A stretch of 64,000 bases of DNA from Palleniella intestinalis (GCF_013166595.1 NZ_JABKKG010000001.1:434001-498000), one strand, 5' to 3'; positions 25,688 to 36,679 are shown, numbered from the stretch's first letter. The notes: generated by a model from the letters alone, not told the origin. A program made the numbers and translations.

Positions 25688-26815
25688 ATGAAATACTACC
25701 TTATCGTCGGAGAGGCTTCCGGTGACCTTCATGCAGCGCATCTGATGACAGCCTTGAAGCGTCATGACCCGAAAGCTGAGTTCCGCTTCATAGGAGGAGA
25801 CAACATGCGTGCTGCAGGTGGCACTATGCTGCGCCACTACAAAGAAATCGCATACATGGGATTCATCCCTGTGCTTACGCATCTGCGCACGATTTTCAGC
25901 AGCATGGCACAGTGCAAGAAGGATATTCTCGCATGGCAGCCTGATGTTGTCATTCCCGTAGACTATGCCGGATTCAATCTCAATATATGCAAATGGCTCA
26001 GGAAACTCAAGGCTGATAAGAAACCGAAAGTGTTCTACTACATCGCCCCAAAGATATGGGCGTGGAAGGAATACCGCATAAAGAATTTCAAGAGGGATGT
26101 CGACGAAATGTTCTGCATCCTGCCTTTTGAGGTGGATTTCTTCCAAGGGAAGCACAACTATCCCGTACATTATGTTGGCAACCCGACCGCCGATGAGGTA
26201 AGAAAGTTCAAGAGTGGATACACCGAGACAAAGAAGGAGTTCTGCAAGGCGCATGGGCTTGACCCGAAACGGCCTATCGTCGCATTGCTCCCGGGCAGCA
26301 GAAAACAAGAGATAAAGGACAACCTCATGACAATGCTTGAAGTGGCAGACATACTGCCAGACTGCCAATATGTTGTGGCTAAAGCCCCTTCGGTCGAAAT
26401 CAACGACATAGGCACACCTGTCGTTGAGAACGCTACCTATGAGTTGCTCTCCCACTCCACAGCGGCATTGGTGACGAGTGGCACGGCGACATTGGAGACA
26501 GCCTTGTTCAATGTGCCTCAAGTGGTGTGCTACAAAACGCCTGTACCTCAAATCACACGATGGGCTTTCGACCATATTATACAATGCAAGTACATCTCAC
26601 TCGTGAATCTCATTGCCGACAAGGAAATCGTTCCCGAACTTTTCGCCGACAGATTTTCCGTGGAAAACATCAGTTCCTGCCTGTCGGACATACTTCCCGG
26701 CGGAAAGAAACGCAGTAAAATGCTGGACGAATATAAAGAGGTACACATAAGGCTCGGCAACGAGTCCGCACCGGAGAACGCAGCACAGATAATGACTGCG
26801 TTGCTGAAGCAATGA
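25688..26815 (+). CDS. lpxB: Lipid-A-disaccharide synthase
   Basis: 375 residues (GT19). It contains the N-terminal IVGEASGDLHAAHLM, PVDYAGFNLNICKWLRK, YYIAPKIWAWKEYR, HYVGNPTADE, LLPGSRKQEIKDN and a C-terminal GTATLETALF with KTPVPQITRWAFD. It joins UDP-2,3-diacylglucosamine and lipid X in lipid A synthesis at the inner face of the membrane. It is co-transcribed with surE, a pairing often seen in Bacteroidetes. Confidence 0.96.
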   Translation: MKYYLIVGEASGDLHAAHLMTALKRHDPKAEFRFIGGDNMRAAGGTMLRHYKEIAYMGFIPVLTHLRTIFSSMAQCKKDILAWQPDVVIPVDYAGFNLNICKWLRKLKADKKPKVFYYIAPKIWAWKEYRIKNFKRDVDEMFCILPFEVDFFQGKHNYPVHYVGNPTADEVRKFKSGYTETKKEFCKAHGLDPKRPIVALLPGSRKQEIKDNLMTMLEVADILPDCQYVVAKAPSVEINDIGTPVVENATYELLSHSTAALVTSGTATLETALFNVPQVVCYKTPVPQITRWAFDHIIQCKYISLVNLIADKEIVPELFADRFSVENISSCLSDILPGGKKRSKMLDEYKEVHIRLGNESAPENAAQIMTALLKQ

Positions 26816-26905
26816 TGCAGCAATATGGATTCTGTTGTCAGTATAATACGATTAGGACAGCCCTAAACTCTACATTGGCACAATAGCCATTACATATTTT
26901 ATTCA

Positions 26906-27676
26906 TCAGAACACCCACAACGGACCATTTCCTTTGCCTATATAAAGGGAACGGCCTTGTTTTATCCCTTTATCAATCAACTCTTTCGCTCCGCAGACAG
27001 CATCCTGCAGGTTCTTTCCTTCTGCCAGCAAAGCTGCTACAGCGCTTGACAATGTGCAACCGGTGCCATGAAGGTTAGTAGTGGCTATGCGTGGTGATGT
27101 ATATTCACGAACACTTCCATCAGCACAATACAAGCGGTCTGTCATCACATTTCCACCGGCATGCCCTCCCTTTATCAAGAACGACGATCCATAGCACTCC
27201 ACCAACATACGTCCGACATTACCGGCATCCGCCATAGTAACACCCGCCAGTCGTTCTGATTCCGGAATATTTGGAGTGACAAGTGTACAAAGCGGAAACA
27301 ACCCACGCTTTATAGCATCTATGCACTCATCACTCATCAGCTGCGTGCCACTGGTGGAGAACATCACCGGGTCACATACAATGGGTACATGAAGATGCCC
27401 AATGGTGTCTATAATGATACGTGCAGACTGTGCATCAGGTATCATTCCTATCTTCACAGCAGCCACTTCAACATCACTCAGCACAGAATCAAGCTGTGCC
27501 TGCAACATATCTGCAGGTACAGTCATCACACCCTGCACTCCCACTGTGTTCTGGGCTGTCAGTGCAGTGATAACCGTAACAGCATAATGCCCCAAAGACG
27601 TGACAGTCTTAAGGTCTTGCTGAATGCCGGCACCGGCACATGTGTCGCTGCCGGCTATGGTAAGTACAGTCTTCAT
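26906..27676 (-). CDS. thiD: Hydroxymethylpyrimidine/phosphomethylpyrimidine kinase ThiD
   Basis: 256 residues of the ribokinase-like ThiD fold: TIAGSDTCAGAGIQQDLKTV at residues 6-25, a substrate loop, CDPVMFSTSGTQLM, TPNIPESERLAG, IKGGHAGG and the catalytic anion-hole motif NLHGTGCTLSSAVAALLAEG. The usual SDSSGGAG motif reads SDTCAGAG here. It phosphorylates HMP twice to HMP-PP. It is the last gene of the TPP-riboswitch operon. Confidence 0.95.
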   Translation of the reverse strand: MKTVLTIAGSDTCAGAGIQQDLKTVTSLGHYAVTVITALTAQNTVGVQGVMTVPADMLQAQLDSVLSDVEVAAVKIGMIPDAQSARIIIDTIGHLHVPIVCDPVMFSTSGTQLMSDECIDAIKRGLFPLCTLVTPNIPESERLAGVTMADAGNVGRMLVECYGSSFLIKGGHAGGNVMTDRLYCADGSVREYTSPRIATTNLHGTGCTLSSAVAALLAEGKNLQDAVCGAKELIDKGIKQGRSLYIGKGNGPLWVF

Positions 27677-27689
27677 AACTCATTAATTT

Positions 27690-28226
27690 TCACCTCCACG
27701 CATCTCCTAATATCATTGCACCTCCAAAACCAAGAGCCTTTAGTGCCGGCAAGGCAGCGAAAGTCACCCCACCGAGTGCATACACTTTGCTGTCTATGAT
27801 ACCGTCGGCTACAGCACGACAAATATCGTCATGTGTAAAGGCAGAGCAATAACCTTGCTTTGAAATGGAATCGAATATTGGCGAAAGGGACAGATAATCG
27901 TGCTCATCCTTATAACGCACAACCTCATCCAACGAATGACAACTACGGCTCACACCACCTTCCCACCCAACAGGCGGCTGCGGATTACGGCGGTTCAGAT
28001 GCACCCCGTAAAGCGAATAACGCTGAGCAAGAGTGAAATGGTCATGCACCACCAATCTGTTACGCCATTCCGCAGGCACACTGCGCACCAACCGCTCCAC
28101 CTCATCATATTCTGCCCCGGGCTTGCGGATATGCACCAAGGTGACACCACTGCGCAAAAACATTACTATCCGCTCGGCTTCCGCATCAATGAATGTCGGC
28201 ATTGTTATCACTATTGTCGTGAACAT
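27690..28226 (-). CDS. Second ThiE-like (ThiE/TenI) protein
   Basis: 178 residues, shorter than the main ThiE in the same operon (204). It keeps the TIM-barrel landmarks YGVHLNRRNPQ, SCHSLDEV, DYLSLSPIFDSISKQGY and YALGGV. However, VHIRKPG replaces the QLRMKG-type pyrimidine-pyrophosphate site seen in ThiE. It could be a thiamine-phosphate synthase paralogue or a TenI-type thiazole tautomerase. The second fits an operon that already has a canonical thiE. It lies 6 bp after thiH and 13 bp before thiD. Confidence 0.78.
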   Translation of the reverse strand: MFTTIVITMPTFIDAEAERIVMFLRSGVTLVHIRKPGAEYDEVERLVRSVPAEWRNRLVVHDHFTLAQRYSLYGVHLNRRNPQPPVGWEGGVSRSCHSLDEVVRYKDEHDYLSLSPIFDSISKQGYCSAFTHDDICRAVADGIIDSKVYALGGVTFAALPALKALGFGGAMILGDAWR

Positions 28227-28232
28227 CGATAG

Positions 28233-29363
28233 TTATTGCTTTACAAACAAATCAAAAGAAGCGTCCCAATCCTTCCACACAGGCTCACGCCCCAACCGCT
28301 TCAAGCGCAGGTTTATCTCTTTGGCTGTGCGGTTGTCAGAGACAGTGAACTGCTCAAGTGCCTGCGGATAGGTGTGGTATCCGCCGGGATTAACCTTTGA
28401 CTCCGCTGACATTGTCGTTACTCCAAGTGTGCACATATTGTCACGAATGAACTGCGGCTCACGTGTGGAATATGATATGTCCACATCATGGTCAAAGATA
28501 CGCATGGCAAACGTAACCTGCGCCAATTCCCTGTCCGTCACGAAGCAGTTAGGTCGGAATCCCTCATTCTGCGCAGGGCGCATACGCGGGAAGTTCACAG
28601 AATACTTTGTCCTCCAGTAATGCTTCTGCAGATAGCGCAGGTGATAAGCCATCATCACCACATCTGTGCGCCACTCCTTCTCCAGGCCTAACAATGCTCC
28701 CATGCCTATGGAATGCATTCCTGCCTTACCCATACGGTCAAAACCGTTGACACGCCACTCGAAATCAGACTTCATTCCTGCCGGATGATACAGCTTATAG
28801 TTCTCCCTATGGTACGTCTCCTGAAAGCATATCACACCATTAAGACCATGCTTGGCCAACTCGTGATAATCCTCCATGCTCAACGGCATCACCTCAATCT
28901 TTATGTTGGAGAAATACTTCTTCGCCAAATCAATAGCCTTAGCCAAATACGGCACTCCGGCCTTCGCAGGATTCTCACCTGTCACAAGCAGGATGTTCTC
29001 AAATGGCGCAAGTTTCTTTATCGCCTTATACTCATTCTCGATTTGCTCCGGCGTAAGGATAGTGCGCGCCATGGGATTGGAGCGGTGGAAACCGCAATAG
29101 ACGCAGGAGTTGGAGCAGGAGTTTGTGATATACAGCGGTATGAACATCGACATTGTCTTGCCGAAACGCTCCTCTGTATATTTGCGCGACAGCCGTGCCA
29201 TCTGTTCCAGATATGGCTCAGCTGCCGGAGAGACAAGAGCCATGAAGTCATTGACATCACGATGCTCCTTTGCCAAAGCGCGCCTGACATCGGTATCGGT
29301 CATCCGGGCTATGCGTTCTGTTGTGCCATCCCAACTTATCTTTAGTAATTCTTCTGAAAACAT
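28233..29363 (-). CDS. thiH: 2-iminoacetate synthase ThiH
   Basis: 376 residues. The radical SAM cluster motif CxxxCxxC is seen in TNSCSNSCVYCGF near residues 81-93, followed by the BATS-type C-terminal region (VNFPRMRPAQ, SYSTREPQFIRDN). ThiH cleaves tyrosine to dehydroglycine for thiazole synthesis. It is oxygen-sensitive, in keeping with an anaerobe. No ThiO is present. It follows thiF by 45 bp. Confidence 0.95.
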   Translation of the reverse strand: MFSEELLKISWDGTTERIARMTDTDVRRALAKEHRDVNDFMALVSPAAEPYLEQMARLSRKYTEERFGKTMSMFIPLYITNSCSNSCVYCGFHRSNPMARTILTPEQIENEYKAIKKLAPFENILLVTGENPAKAGVPYLAKAIDLAKKYFSNIKIEVMPLSMEDYHELAKHGLNGVICFQETYHRENYKLYHPAGMKSDFEWRVNGFDRMGKAGMHSIGMGALLGLEKEWRTDVVMMAYHLRYLQKHYWRTKYSVNFPRMRPAQNEGFRPNCFVTDRELAQVTFAMRIFDHDVDISYSTREPQFIRDNMCTLGVTTMSAESKVNPGGYHTYPQALEQFTVSDNRTAKEINLRLKRLGREPVWKDWDASFDLFVKQ

Positions 29364-29408
29364 ATTTTTCTTTATTATTAAAATATCAAATCGCTAACAT
29401 TATGGTTG

Positions 29409-30098
29409 TCAGATATTTACCACAAAGCTCTGCATCGTCCGCAGGTCTATGCTCCACAAGCGGTCTATGAGCGGCTCGCCATAACTGCATATCAGCTGCA
29501 AGACCTGCGCTGCCTGCACACTACCGACAACAGCCGGTGTAACGCCCACAACCTCTTTTCCGCAATACGGCATGGCAGGTGCGGCCTCATCAGGATACAA
29601 GGTGCGATAGGTGGCATGCCCTTTGCACAACACACAGACCTGGCCTTCAAAAGCACAGACTGCCCCGTAAACCATTGGCTTGCCTTGTGCATGGCACGTG
29701 TCACTGATAACATAACGCACAGCGAAATTATCCGTACCGTCAACAACAATATCATAACCGCCTATCAGCCGTCCTGCATTGTCCGGCGTGAGCCTCTCAT
29801 TGCAGGCATTGACAACAATTCCACTGTTCAATGCCGACAAGCGTTCCTTGGCACACAGTGCCTTCGCACGCCCAACCATGCCTTCATCATATAATACCTG
29901 CCGCTGCAGATTGCTCACACTCACCACGTCATCATCAACAATACCTATCGTGCCTACTCCTGCACCGGCGAGATATGCGGCAACCGGTGAACCTAAGCCA
30001 CCTGCGCCAACAATCAGGACACGTGCATCTGACAAACGGCGTTGCCCTTCTGCACCAATCTCAGGCAGTAGGAGCTGCCTTGCATATCTTGATTCCAT
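29409..30098 (-). CDS. thiF: ThiF-type adenylyltransferase lacking the usual zinc site
   Basis: 229 residues from MESRYARQLLLPEIG. The ATP-binding loop VGAGGLGSPVAAYLAGAGVG, DDDVVSVSNLQRQVLY and the catalytic Asp in VVDGTDNFAVRY are present. It activates the C-terminal Gly-Gly of ThiS as an adenylate for sulfur transfer. The CxxC normally found before LYP reads TYRT here. The protein stops at DLRTMQSFVVNI, before the usual second CxxC, so the structural zinc seems absent. The Cys in MPYCGKE matches the position of the ThiS-linking Cys. The start is set by family similarity and a 4-bp gap after thiC. Confidence 0.9.
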   Translation of the reverse strand: MESRYARQLLLPEIGAEGQRRLSDARVLIVGAGGLGSPVAAYLAGAGVGTIGIVDDDVVSVSNLQRQVLYDEGMVGRAKALCAKERLSALNSGIVVNACNERLTPDNAGRLIGGYDIVVDGTDNFAVRYVISDTCHAQGKPMVYGAVCAFEGQVCVLCKGHATYRTLYPDEAAPAMPYCGKEVVGVTPAVVGSVQAAQVLQLICSYGEPLIDRLWSIDLRTMQSFVVNI

Positions 30099-30102
30099 CA
30101 GT

Positions 30103-32591
<2,489 letters not shown>

Positions 32592-32631
32592 TATTTTATT
32601 ATGTATTATGAAAAACGATTATAAGTAACCA

Positions 32632-33246
32632 TTAACTTGTCAGTGCAATAAGTTTCCTAATCTCTGCCACAGGGTCGCTGGCACGCAACACCGCGCCACT
32701 CAGTGCCACACCGCTGACACCTGTCTGCATAATGTCCGGTATGTCATCTGCCGTTATGCCTCCTATCGCCACCACCGGCAGCCTTATGCCATCGGCCATA
32801 ATGGCTTGCATTATGCCACGATAGCCGTCAAGCCCCAAAACAGGTGACAGTCCTTTCTTGGTGGTGGTGAAACGGAACGGACCGCAGCCAATATAGTCAG
32901 CGCCGGCAGCATGATGTTGCCGCACATCGGCAATGGTGTTGGCTGTGCCTCCTATAATAAAACCGTCGCCCAACAGATGCCTTGCTTCCGCTATCGGCAT
33001 GTCCTTCAAGCCAAGGTGCACGCCGTCAGCGCGCAACTCCTTTGCCAGCTCCACACGGTCATCGAGGATGAACGTGGCTCCGGTAGCATGGCACATGCGC
33101 TGCGCAGCTGTCGCAACAGGGCGCACCTCATCGTCGCCTGCCCCTTTCATACGCAACTGCACCCACCGGCATCCTCCCTCAAGAGCCATGCGTATGGAGT
33201 CAAGATAAGAGTATTCCTTTGTATAATGTGAGATAAACTGTAGCAT
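32632..33246 (-). CDS. thiE: Thiamine-phosphate synthase ThiE
   Basis: 204 residues with the full ThiE motif set: WVQLRMKGA, FILDDRVELAKELRADGVHL, GGTANTIADVRQHHAAGADY, YIGCGPFRFTTTKKG and VVAIGGITADDI. It couples HMP-PP with thiazole phosphate. It follows thiS by 9 bp. The paralogue at 27690-28226 lacks parts of the pyrimidine site, so this one is taken as the main enzyme. Confidence 0.95.
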   Translation of the reverse strand: MLQFISHYTKEYSYLDSIRMALEGGCRWVQLRMKGAGDDEVRPVATAAQRMCHATGATFILDDRVELAKELRADGVHLGLKDMPIAEARHLLGDGFIIGGTANTIADVRQHHAAGADYIGCGPFRFTTTKKGLSPVLGLDGYRGIMQAIMADGIRLPVVAIGGITADDIPDIMQTGVSGVALSGAVLRASDPVAEIRKLIALTS

Positions 33247-33255
33247 ACTCTTTCC

Positions 33256-33453
33256 TTATCCTCCACAAACCGCTTTGATGATTATCACACTGTCTCCATC
33301 CCTCAGGCTTGTCGCTGCCCAAGCATCATGCTGCACCATCTGTCCACCCAATGCCATAGCCACACCACACTCCGGCAGTCCAAGTTCCTTTGCCAGTTCT
33401 CGCAGGTCAGACGCAAAAGTCTCAGTAGTCTTGTTGTTGATTTTGATATTCAT
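33256..33453 (-). CDS. thiS: Sulfur carrier protein ThiS
   Basis: 65 residues with a ubiquitin-like beta-grasp pattern, starting MNIKINNKTTETF and ending VIIIKAVCGG. The diglycine tail is the thiocarboxylate site. A longer in-frame start at 33525 would run into the expression-platform hairpin and is not favoured. It is the first gene after the TPP riboswitch. Confidence 0.93.
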   Translation of the reverse strand: MNIKINNKTTETFASDLRELAKELGLPECGVAMALGGQMVQHDAWAATSLRDGDSVIIIKAVCGG

Positions 33454-33500
33454 AATCCTGTTGTTTTTATCGTCCCGGAGAGGATTATGCCATATAACAT

Positions 33501-33541
33501 AAACCCGGACAACGGCTGAAAACATGCCGTCACCCGGGTTT
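33501..33541 (-). promoter_or_regulatory. Expression-platform hairpin of the TPP riboswitch
   Basis: AAACCCGG... at 33526-33541 (minus strand) pairs with 33501-33516 over 16 bp, including three G-U pairs, with a 9-nt loop. It lies between the aptamer and thiS. There is no U-tract directly after it, so control may be at another level than simple termination. Confidence 0.55.
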
Positions 33542-33572
33542 ACTCATATATAAAATGATACGATGATATCAT

Positions 33573-33680
33573 TCTCATTTCCTACGGCAGCATTATCTGC
33601 ATCAGGTCAATGGGTATAATCTCAGCCTCTGCCCAAACCTTTCTTCATAAAGGTATCGGAACAAAAGCACCCCGAGTCTT
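33573..33680 (-). promoter_or_regulatory. TPP riboswitch (THI element)
   Basis: On the minus strand the conserved pieces occur in order: ACTCGGGGTGC (P1/P2 side), GGCTGAGATTATACCC, ACCTGATGCAGATAATGC and CTGCCGTAGGAA. Together they form the THI-box aptamer. It would switch off the downstream thiS-E-G-C-F-H-E2-D operon when thiamine pyrophosphate is plentiful. Confidence 0.95.
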
Positions 33681-33693
33681 TGTTATTTGCCTG

Positions 33694-33725
33694 CAAAGAT
33701 ACTGCTTTTCCGGCAAACAACCAAA
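33694..33725 (-). promoter_or_regulatory. Promoter of the thiamine operon
   Basis: On the minus strand TTTG (33722-33725), 20 bp, then TATCTTTG (33694-33701). It sits just upstream of the riboswitch, as expected. Confidence 0.7.
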
Positions 33726-33780
33726 TATTTTTGGTGGAAAATTATTTTCATACAAAACATTGCCATATAAATGGTAAAAT

Positions 33781-33868
33781 GAAAGGTAACACTTCACCAT
33801 GCGAAAGATAACACTTTACACTATAAAAGGTATCACTTTGCAATGCAAAGTGATACCTTTTGCAACAC
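33781..33868. repeat. 22-bp-period repeat, cluster C (four exact 22-bp units)
   Basis: Units are at 33781, 33803, 33825 and 33847, each 22 bp. Unit cores are AAAGGTAACACTT, AAAGATAACACTTT, AAAGGTATCACTTT and, inverted, AAAGTGATACCTTT. Units three and four form an almost continuous palindrome: AAAAGGTATCACTTTGCA, one base, then its reverse complement. It lies between the M50 gene end and the thi promoter. Confidence 0.88.
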
Positions 33869-33910
33869 CACTGAAAATCAATGAGATACGAAACGTTATT
33901 TTAAGTATTC

Positions 33911-35053
33911 TCAACCGTTGCTTTTCTGCAACATCCATTGCATTATCGCCAAATCGCTCCTTACCTCTCCTTGGAACAAATACTTGTCTTGCGAAGCCTT
34001 TAGCGTGTCGTAAAGTGCCATGGCTTTGGAGCGGTCGTTGTCTATGTACAATGCTATGGCGCACTGAATCCTTAATTTTGAGGACATCACATTGCTGTAC
34101 TGCTTTATGTAATTCCTAAGTTGCGTGTCAAGCAATGACACCGCTTGCTCGCATCGCCCTGTCACCATGGCACAGAAAGCGAGTTCGCAGGCTATCTCAT
34201 TGACATACAGCGGAATGATGTCTGCCTTATGGGAATAGAGTTCTTCAAGTTCGGCGTATGCCCTCTCCCACTCCATCATGTCAACAAGGCGTGAAGCATG
34301 CATCAACGGAAGAGAGACTTCCAACGGATTCCGATAGTCGATGTCCGTAGTCCGGTCAAACAGTTCGTCAGGCATATCTTTCGGACGCACACCGTTTTGG
34401 ATGAATGCATTGGAGCGAAGTGAAGCAACCAACGCTCTCTTGCCCAACGGATTATTGCGCAGGTGGAGCATGTTGTACGCGTCGTTGCCTATTCCGCCCA
34501 ACTTCATCGGCACTCCGTTGAGGACAATAAGGAAAAGGTCTGCCAGGCAGAAAACAAAGACTGCCTCAAACATGAATGCGTTTAGGTCGAGCCACAGCAA
34601 AGGCAGAGCTGCCGGAAGCAACAGCAGATTTGCCAGCACTCCTCCTGCATTGTACCACATTGTAGGCACTTGTTCCAACGGCACGTCAGGTGGTGTCAGC
34701 AGACACTGGCCGCCTGTGCCTGCTATGGAGAAGCGTTTGACATGCAACTTTCCGTCAATACGTATGAAAGTCATGTTGAATATACGGAATGACACGAACT
34801 TATATCCGGAAAGAAGTCCGCAGACAAGATGTCCGGCTTCATGCACAGGAATAAGGATCAGCAGCGATACAGCAAAAGCTGCCACTCCCACCAAGAATGA
34901 AAGCGCAGCTTCCGCTATGTCAGCAGAACACAGCTTTGCCACCACTCCCGTAAGAGAAGCATCCGTAAAGACTGCCACAAGAATGGTTGCCACCAGCACT
35001 CCGACTGCCATACCTGCGAAAAGACTGAGAAGAAGTTTAAGACCTGTTTTCAT
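33911..35053 (-). CDS. M50-like membrane metallopeptidase
   Basis: 380 residues from MKTGLKLLLSLFAGMA. Several membrane segments are visible. The zinc motif HEAGH lies in LLILIPVHEAGHLVCGLLSG near residue 75, and there is a later GNDAYNML. The soluble C-terminal half (about residues 230-380) is helical and looks TPR-like (LVDMMEWERAYAELEELY). It may be a site-2-protease-like intramembrane protease, but the second NPDG motif is not typical, so activity is uncertain. The start follows the pyk terminator. Confidence 0.75.
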   Translation of the reverse strand: MKTGLKLLLSLFAGMAVGVLVATILVAVFTDASLTGVVAKLCSADIAEAALSFLVGVAAFAVSLLILIPVHEAGHLVCGLLSGYKFVSFRIFNMTFIRIDGKLHVKRFSIAGTGGQCLLTPPDVPLEQVPTMWYNAGGVLANLLLLPAALPLLWLDLNAFMFEAVFVFCLADLFLIVLNGVPMKLGGIGNDAYNMLHLRNNPLGKRALVASLRSNAFIQNGVRPKDMPDELFDRTTDIDYRNPLEVSLPLMHASRLVDMMEWERAYAELEELYSHKADIIPLYVNEIACELAFCAMVTGRCEQAVSLLDTQLRNYIKQYSNVMSSKLRIQCAIALYIDNDRSKAMALYDTLKASQDKYLFQGEVRSDLAIMQWMLQKSNG

Positions 35054-35080
35054 TACTTGTATCGAACAATTTGGCCAACA

Positions 35081-35127
35081 GCAAAAAAATAAAGAGTATC
35101 TTCCTTGGTTGCATAAGGAAGATACTC
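35081..35127 (-). terminator. Intrinsic terminator of pyk
   Basis: A perfect 13-bp stem (GAGTATCTTCCTT at 35094-35106 with 35115-35127) is followed on the minus strand by TTTATTTTTTTGC. It lies between pyk and the M50 gene. Confidence 0.85.
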
Positions 35128-35227
35128 TGAAAGTTATCAATTGTGCTACCTCTTGATTGCCGCATATTCAAATGCCTAAATGATACTGCTTGCACATGCA
35201 AAGTGCCCTTGACAGGCACCGGCAGCA

Positions 35228-36679
35228 TCAATTCGCTGCATCTGTGGACCTCGGAGGAGTGATAGAATTGCCGTTAAGGATGTCCTTAACACGCATAATC
35301 TGCAGAATGGAAGCATACGCACCCTCTGTGAAAGGTCCGCTGATGTAAGCGACACGGTCGTCAAGAAGCAAGTTGTTGCTCTCAAGGAGAGACCTTATGG
35401 CAGAGACAAAATGCTGCTTCGGGTCGTAATCAGCAGGGACAGAGACAGCGTGAATGCCGTAGCTGAGTGCCAGTTCGCGATGCACATGGGCATTGTAGCA
35501 GACAGCAATCACAGGTATTGAACCGCGGTAGCTTGACAGTTTGCGTGCTGTCGAACCACTCTTGCAGTCTGTGATGATAGCGCGGACACCGAGTTTCTCT
35601 ATAGCATCGATGGCACAGTTTGACAGATAGTCCGCAGTGTCAATCATCTCCTGCATCTCCACCTTGCCGACATCCGAGTTATGGATGTCGTGCTCCACAC
35701 GGTCGGCAATTTGGGCCATTGTCCTTACCGCCTCCACTGGATATTTTCCGCTGGCTGTCTCGCCGGACAACATGAGGGCGTCAGTACGGTTGTATATCGC
35801 GTTGGCGATGTCCGTCACCTCGGCACGTGTAGGGCGAGGGTTATTAATCATTGTATGGAGCATCTGTGTGGCTACGATCACCGGAGTCTTTGCAACGACA
35901 CATTTCTTTATAATCTGACGCTGGATGGACGGAATCATCTCCAGAGGCACCTCTATGCCAAGGTCGCCACGAGCTATCATGATGCCGTAAGAAGCGTTGA
36001 TGATGTCATCGATGTTGTCCACACCCTCCTGATTCTCAATCTTGGAGATGATCTTTATGTCGGAATTGTGAGCGTCAAGTATGTCTTGAACAGCCTTGAC
36101 GTCCGCAACACTGCGGACAAAAGAATGTGCTATGAAATCAATGCCTTCTTCGATTGCAAGAAGGATGTTGCTCTTGTCCTTCTCGGTAATTGCCGGCAGG
36201 TCGATATGCTCTCCTGGCACATTGACACTCTTGTTTGCGCCAAGCTTGCCGTCGTTCATGACTCTTACACGCACCTCATCACCATCTATTGACAGGACTT
36301 TCATGTCAAGCTCGCCGTCATCGAAAAGAATCTCGTCACCTATTTTTATATCCTTGGCTATGTCAGGATAAGAAAGGCATATTACATCATGAGTGGTCTT
36401 CTCTCCCGGACGGCCAATGATTGTCACCTCCTCACCGGTGGTGTACATTATAGGTTCGTCCACATAGGTGGAGCGCACTTCCGGTCCCTTAGTATCAATC
36501 AGGATTCCAAGGTCAGGGGAAACAGTCCTCGTATTTCTGATAATCTCACGCAGACCGTCAGGAGTAGCATGGGCAGTGTTCATTCTTATAACGTTCACTC
36601 CGGCATCATACAGTGCGCGGATGAACTCCACCGAACAGCGGCGGTCACTTACCGACGCAACAATCTTTGTCTGTTTCAT
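35228..36679 (-). CDS. pyk: Pyruvate kinase
   Basis: 483 residues. It starts MKQTKIVASVSDRRCSVEFI, a variant of the usual TKIVATLGPAS, and contains VIRMNTAHAT, DTKGPEVRS, KIENQEGVDNIDDI and the catalytic Lys region. IMIARGDLGIEVP and TRAEVTDIANAIYNRTDALM match the signature region, although EV replaces the usual PTRAEVSDVANAV form only slightly. The C-terminal allosteric domain has SGSTARKLSSYR. It makes pyruvate and ATP from PEP. It has its own promoter and terminator. Confidence 0.95.
   Translation of the reverse strand: MKQTKIVASVSDRRCSVEFIRALYDAGVNVIRMNTAHATPDGLREIIRNTRTVSPDLGILIDTKGPEVRSTYVDEPIMYTTGEEVTIIGRPGEKTTHDVICLSYPDIAKDIKIGDEILFDDGELDMKVLSIDGDEVRVRVMNDGKLGANKSVNVPGEHIDLPAITEKDKSNILLAIEEGIDFIAHSFVRSVADVKAVQDILDAHNSDIKIISKIENQEGVDNIDDIINASYGIMIARGDLGIEVPLEMIPSIQRQIIKKCVVAKTPVIVATQMLHTMINNPRPTRAEVTDIANAIYNRTDALMLSGETASGKYPVEAVRTMAQIADRVEHDIHNSDVGKVEMQEMIDTADYLSNCAIDAIEKLGVRAIITDCKSGSTARKLSSYRGSIPVIAVCYNAHVHRELALSYGIHAVSVPADYDPKQHFVSAIRSLLESNNLLLDDRVAYISGPFTEGAYASILQIMRVKDILNGNSITPPRSTDAAN

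Noticed and set aside
25484..26584. Minus-strand open frame of 366 codons opposite surE and lpxB
   Set aside because: It spans two real genes in antisense, with a His/Cys-rich composition that looks non-coding.
33781..33868. CRISPR-like appearance of the 22-bp periodic repeats
   Set aside because: There are no unique spacers between repeats, units are themselves degenerate and partly inverted, and no cas genes are near.
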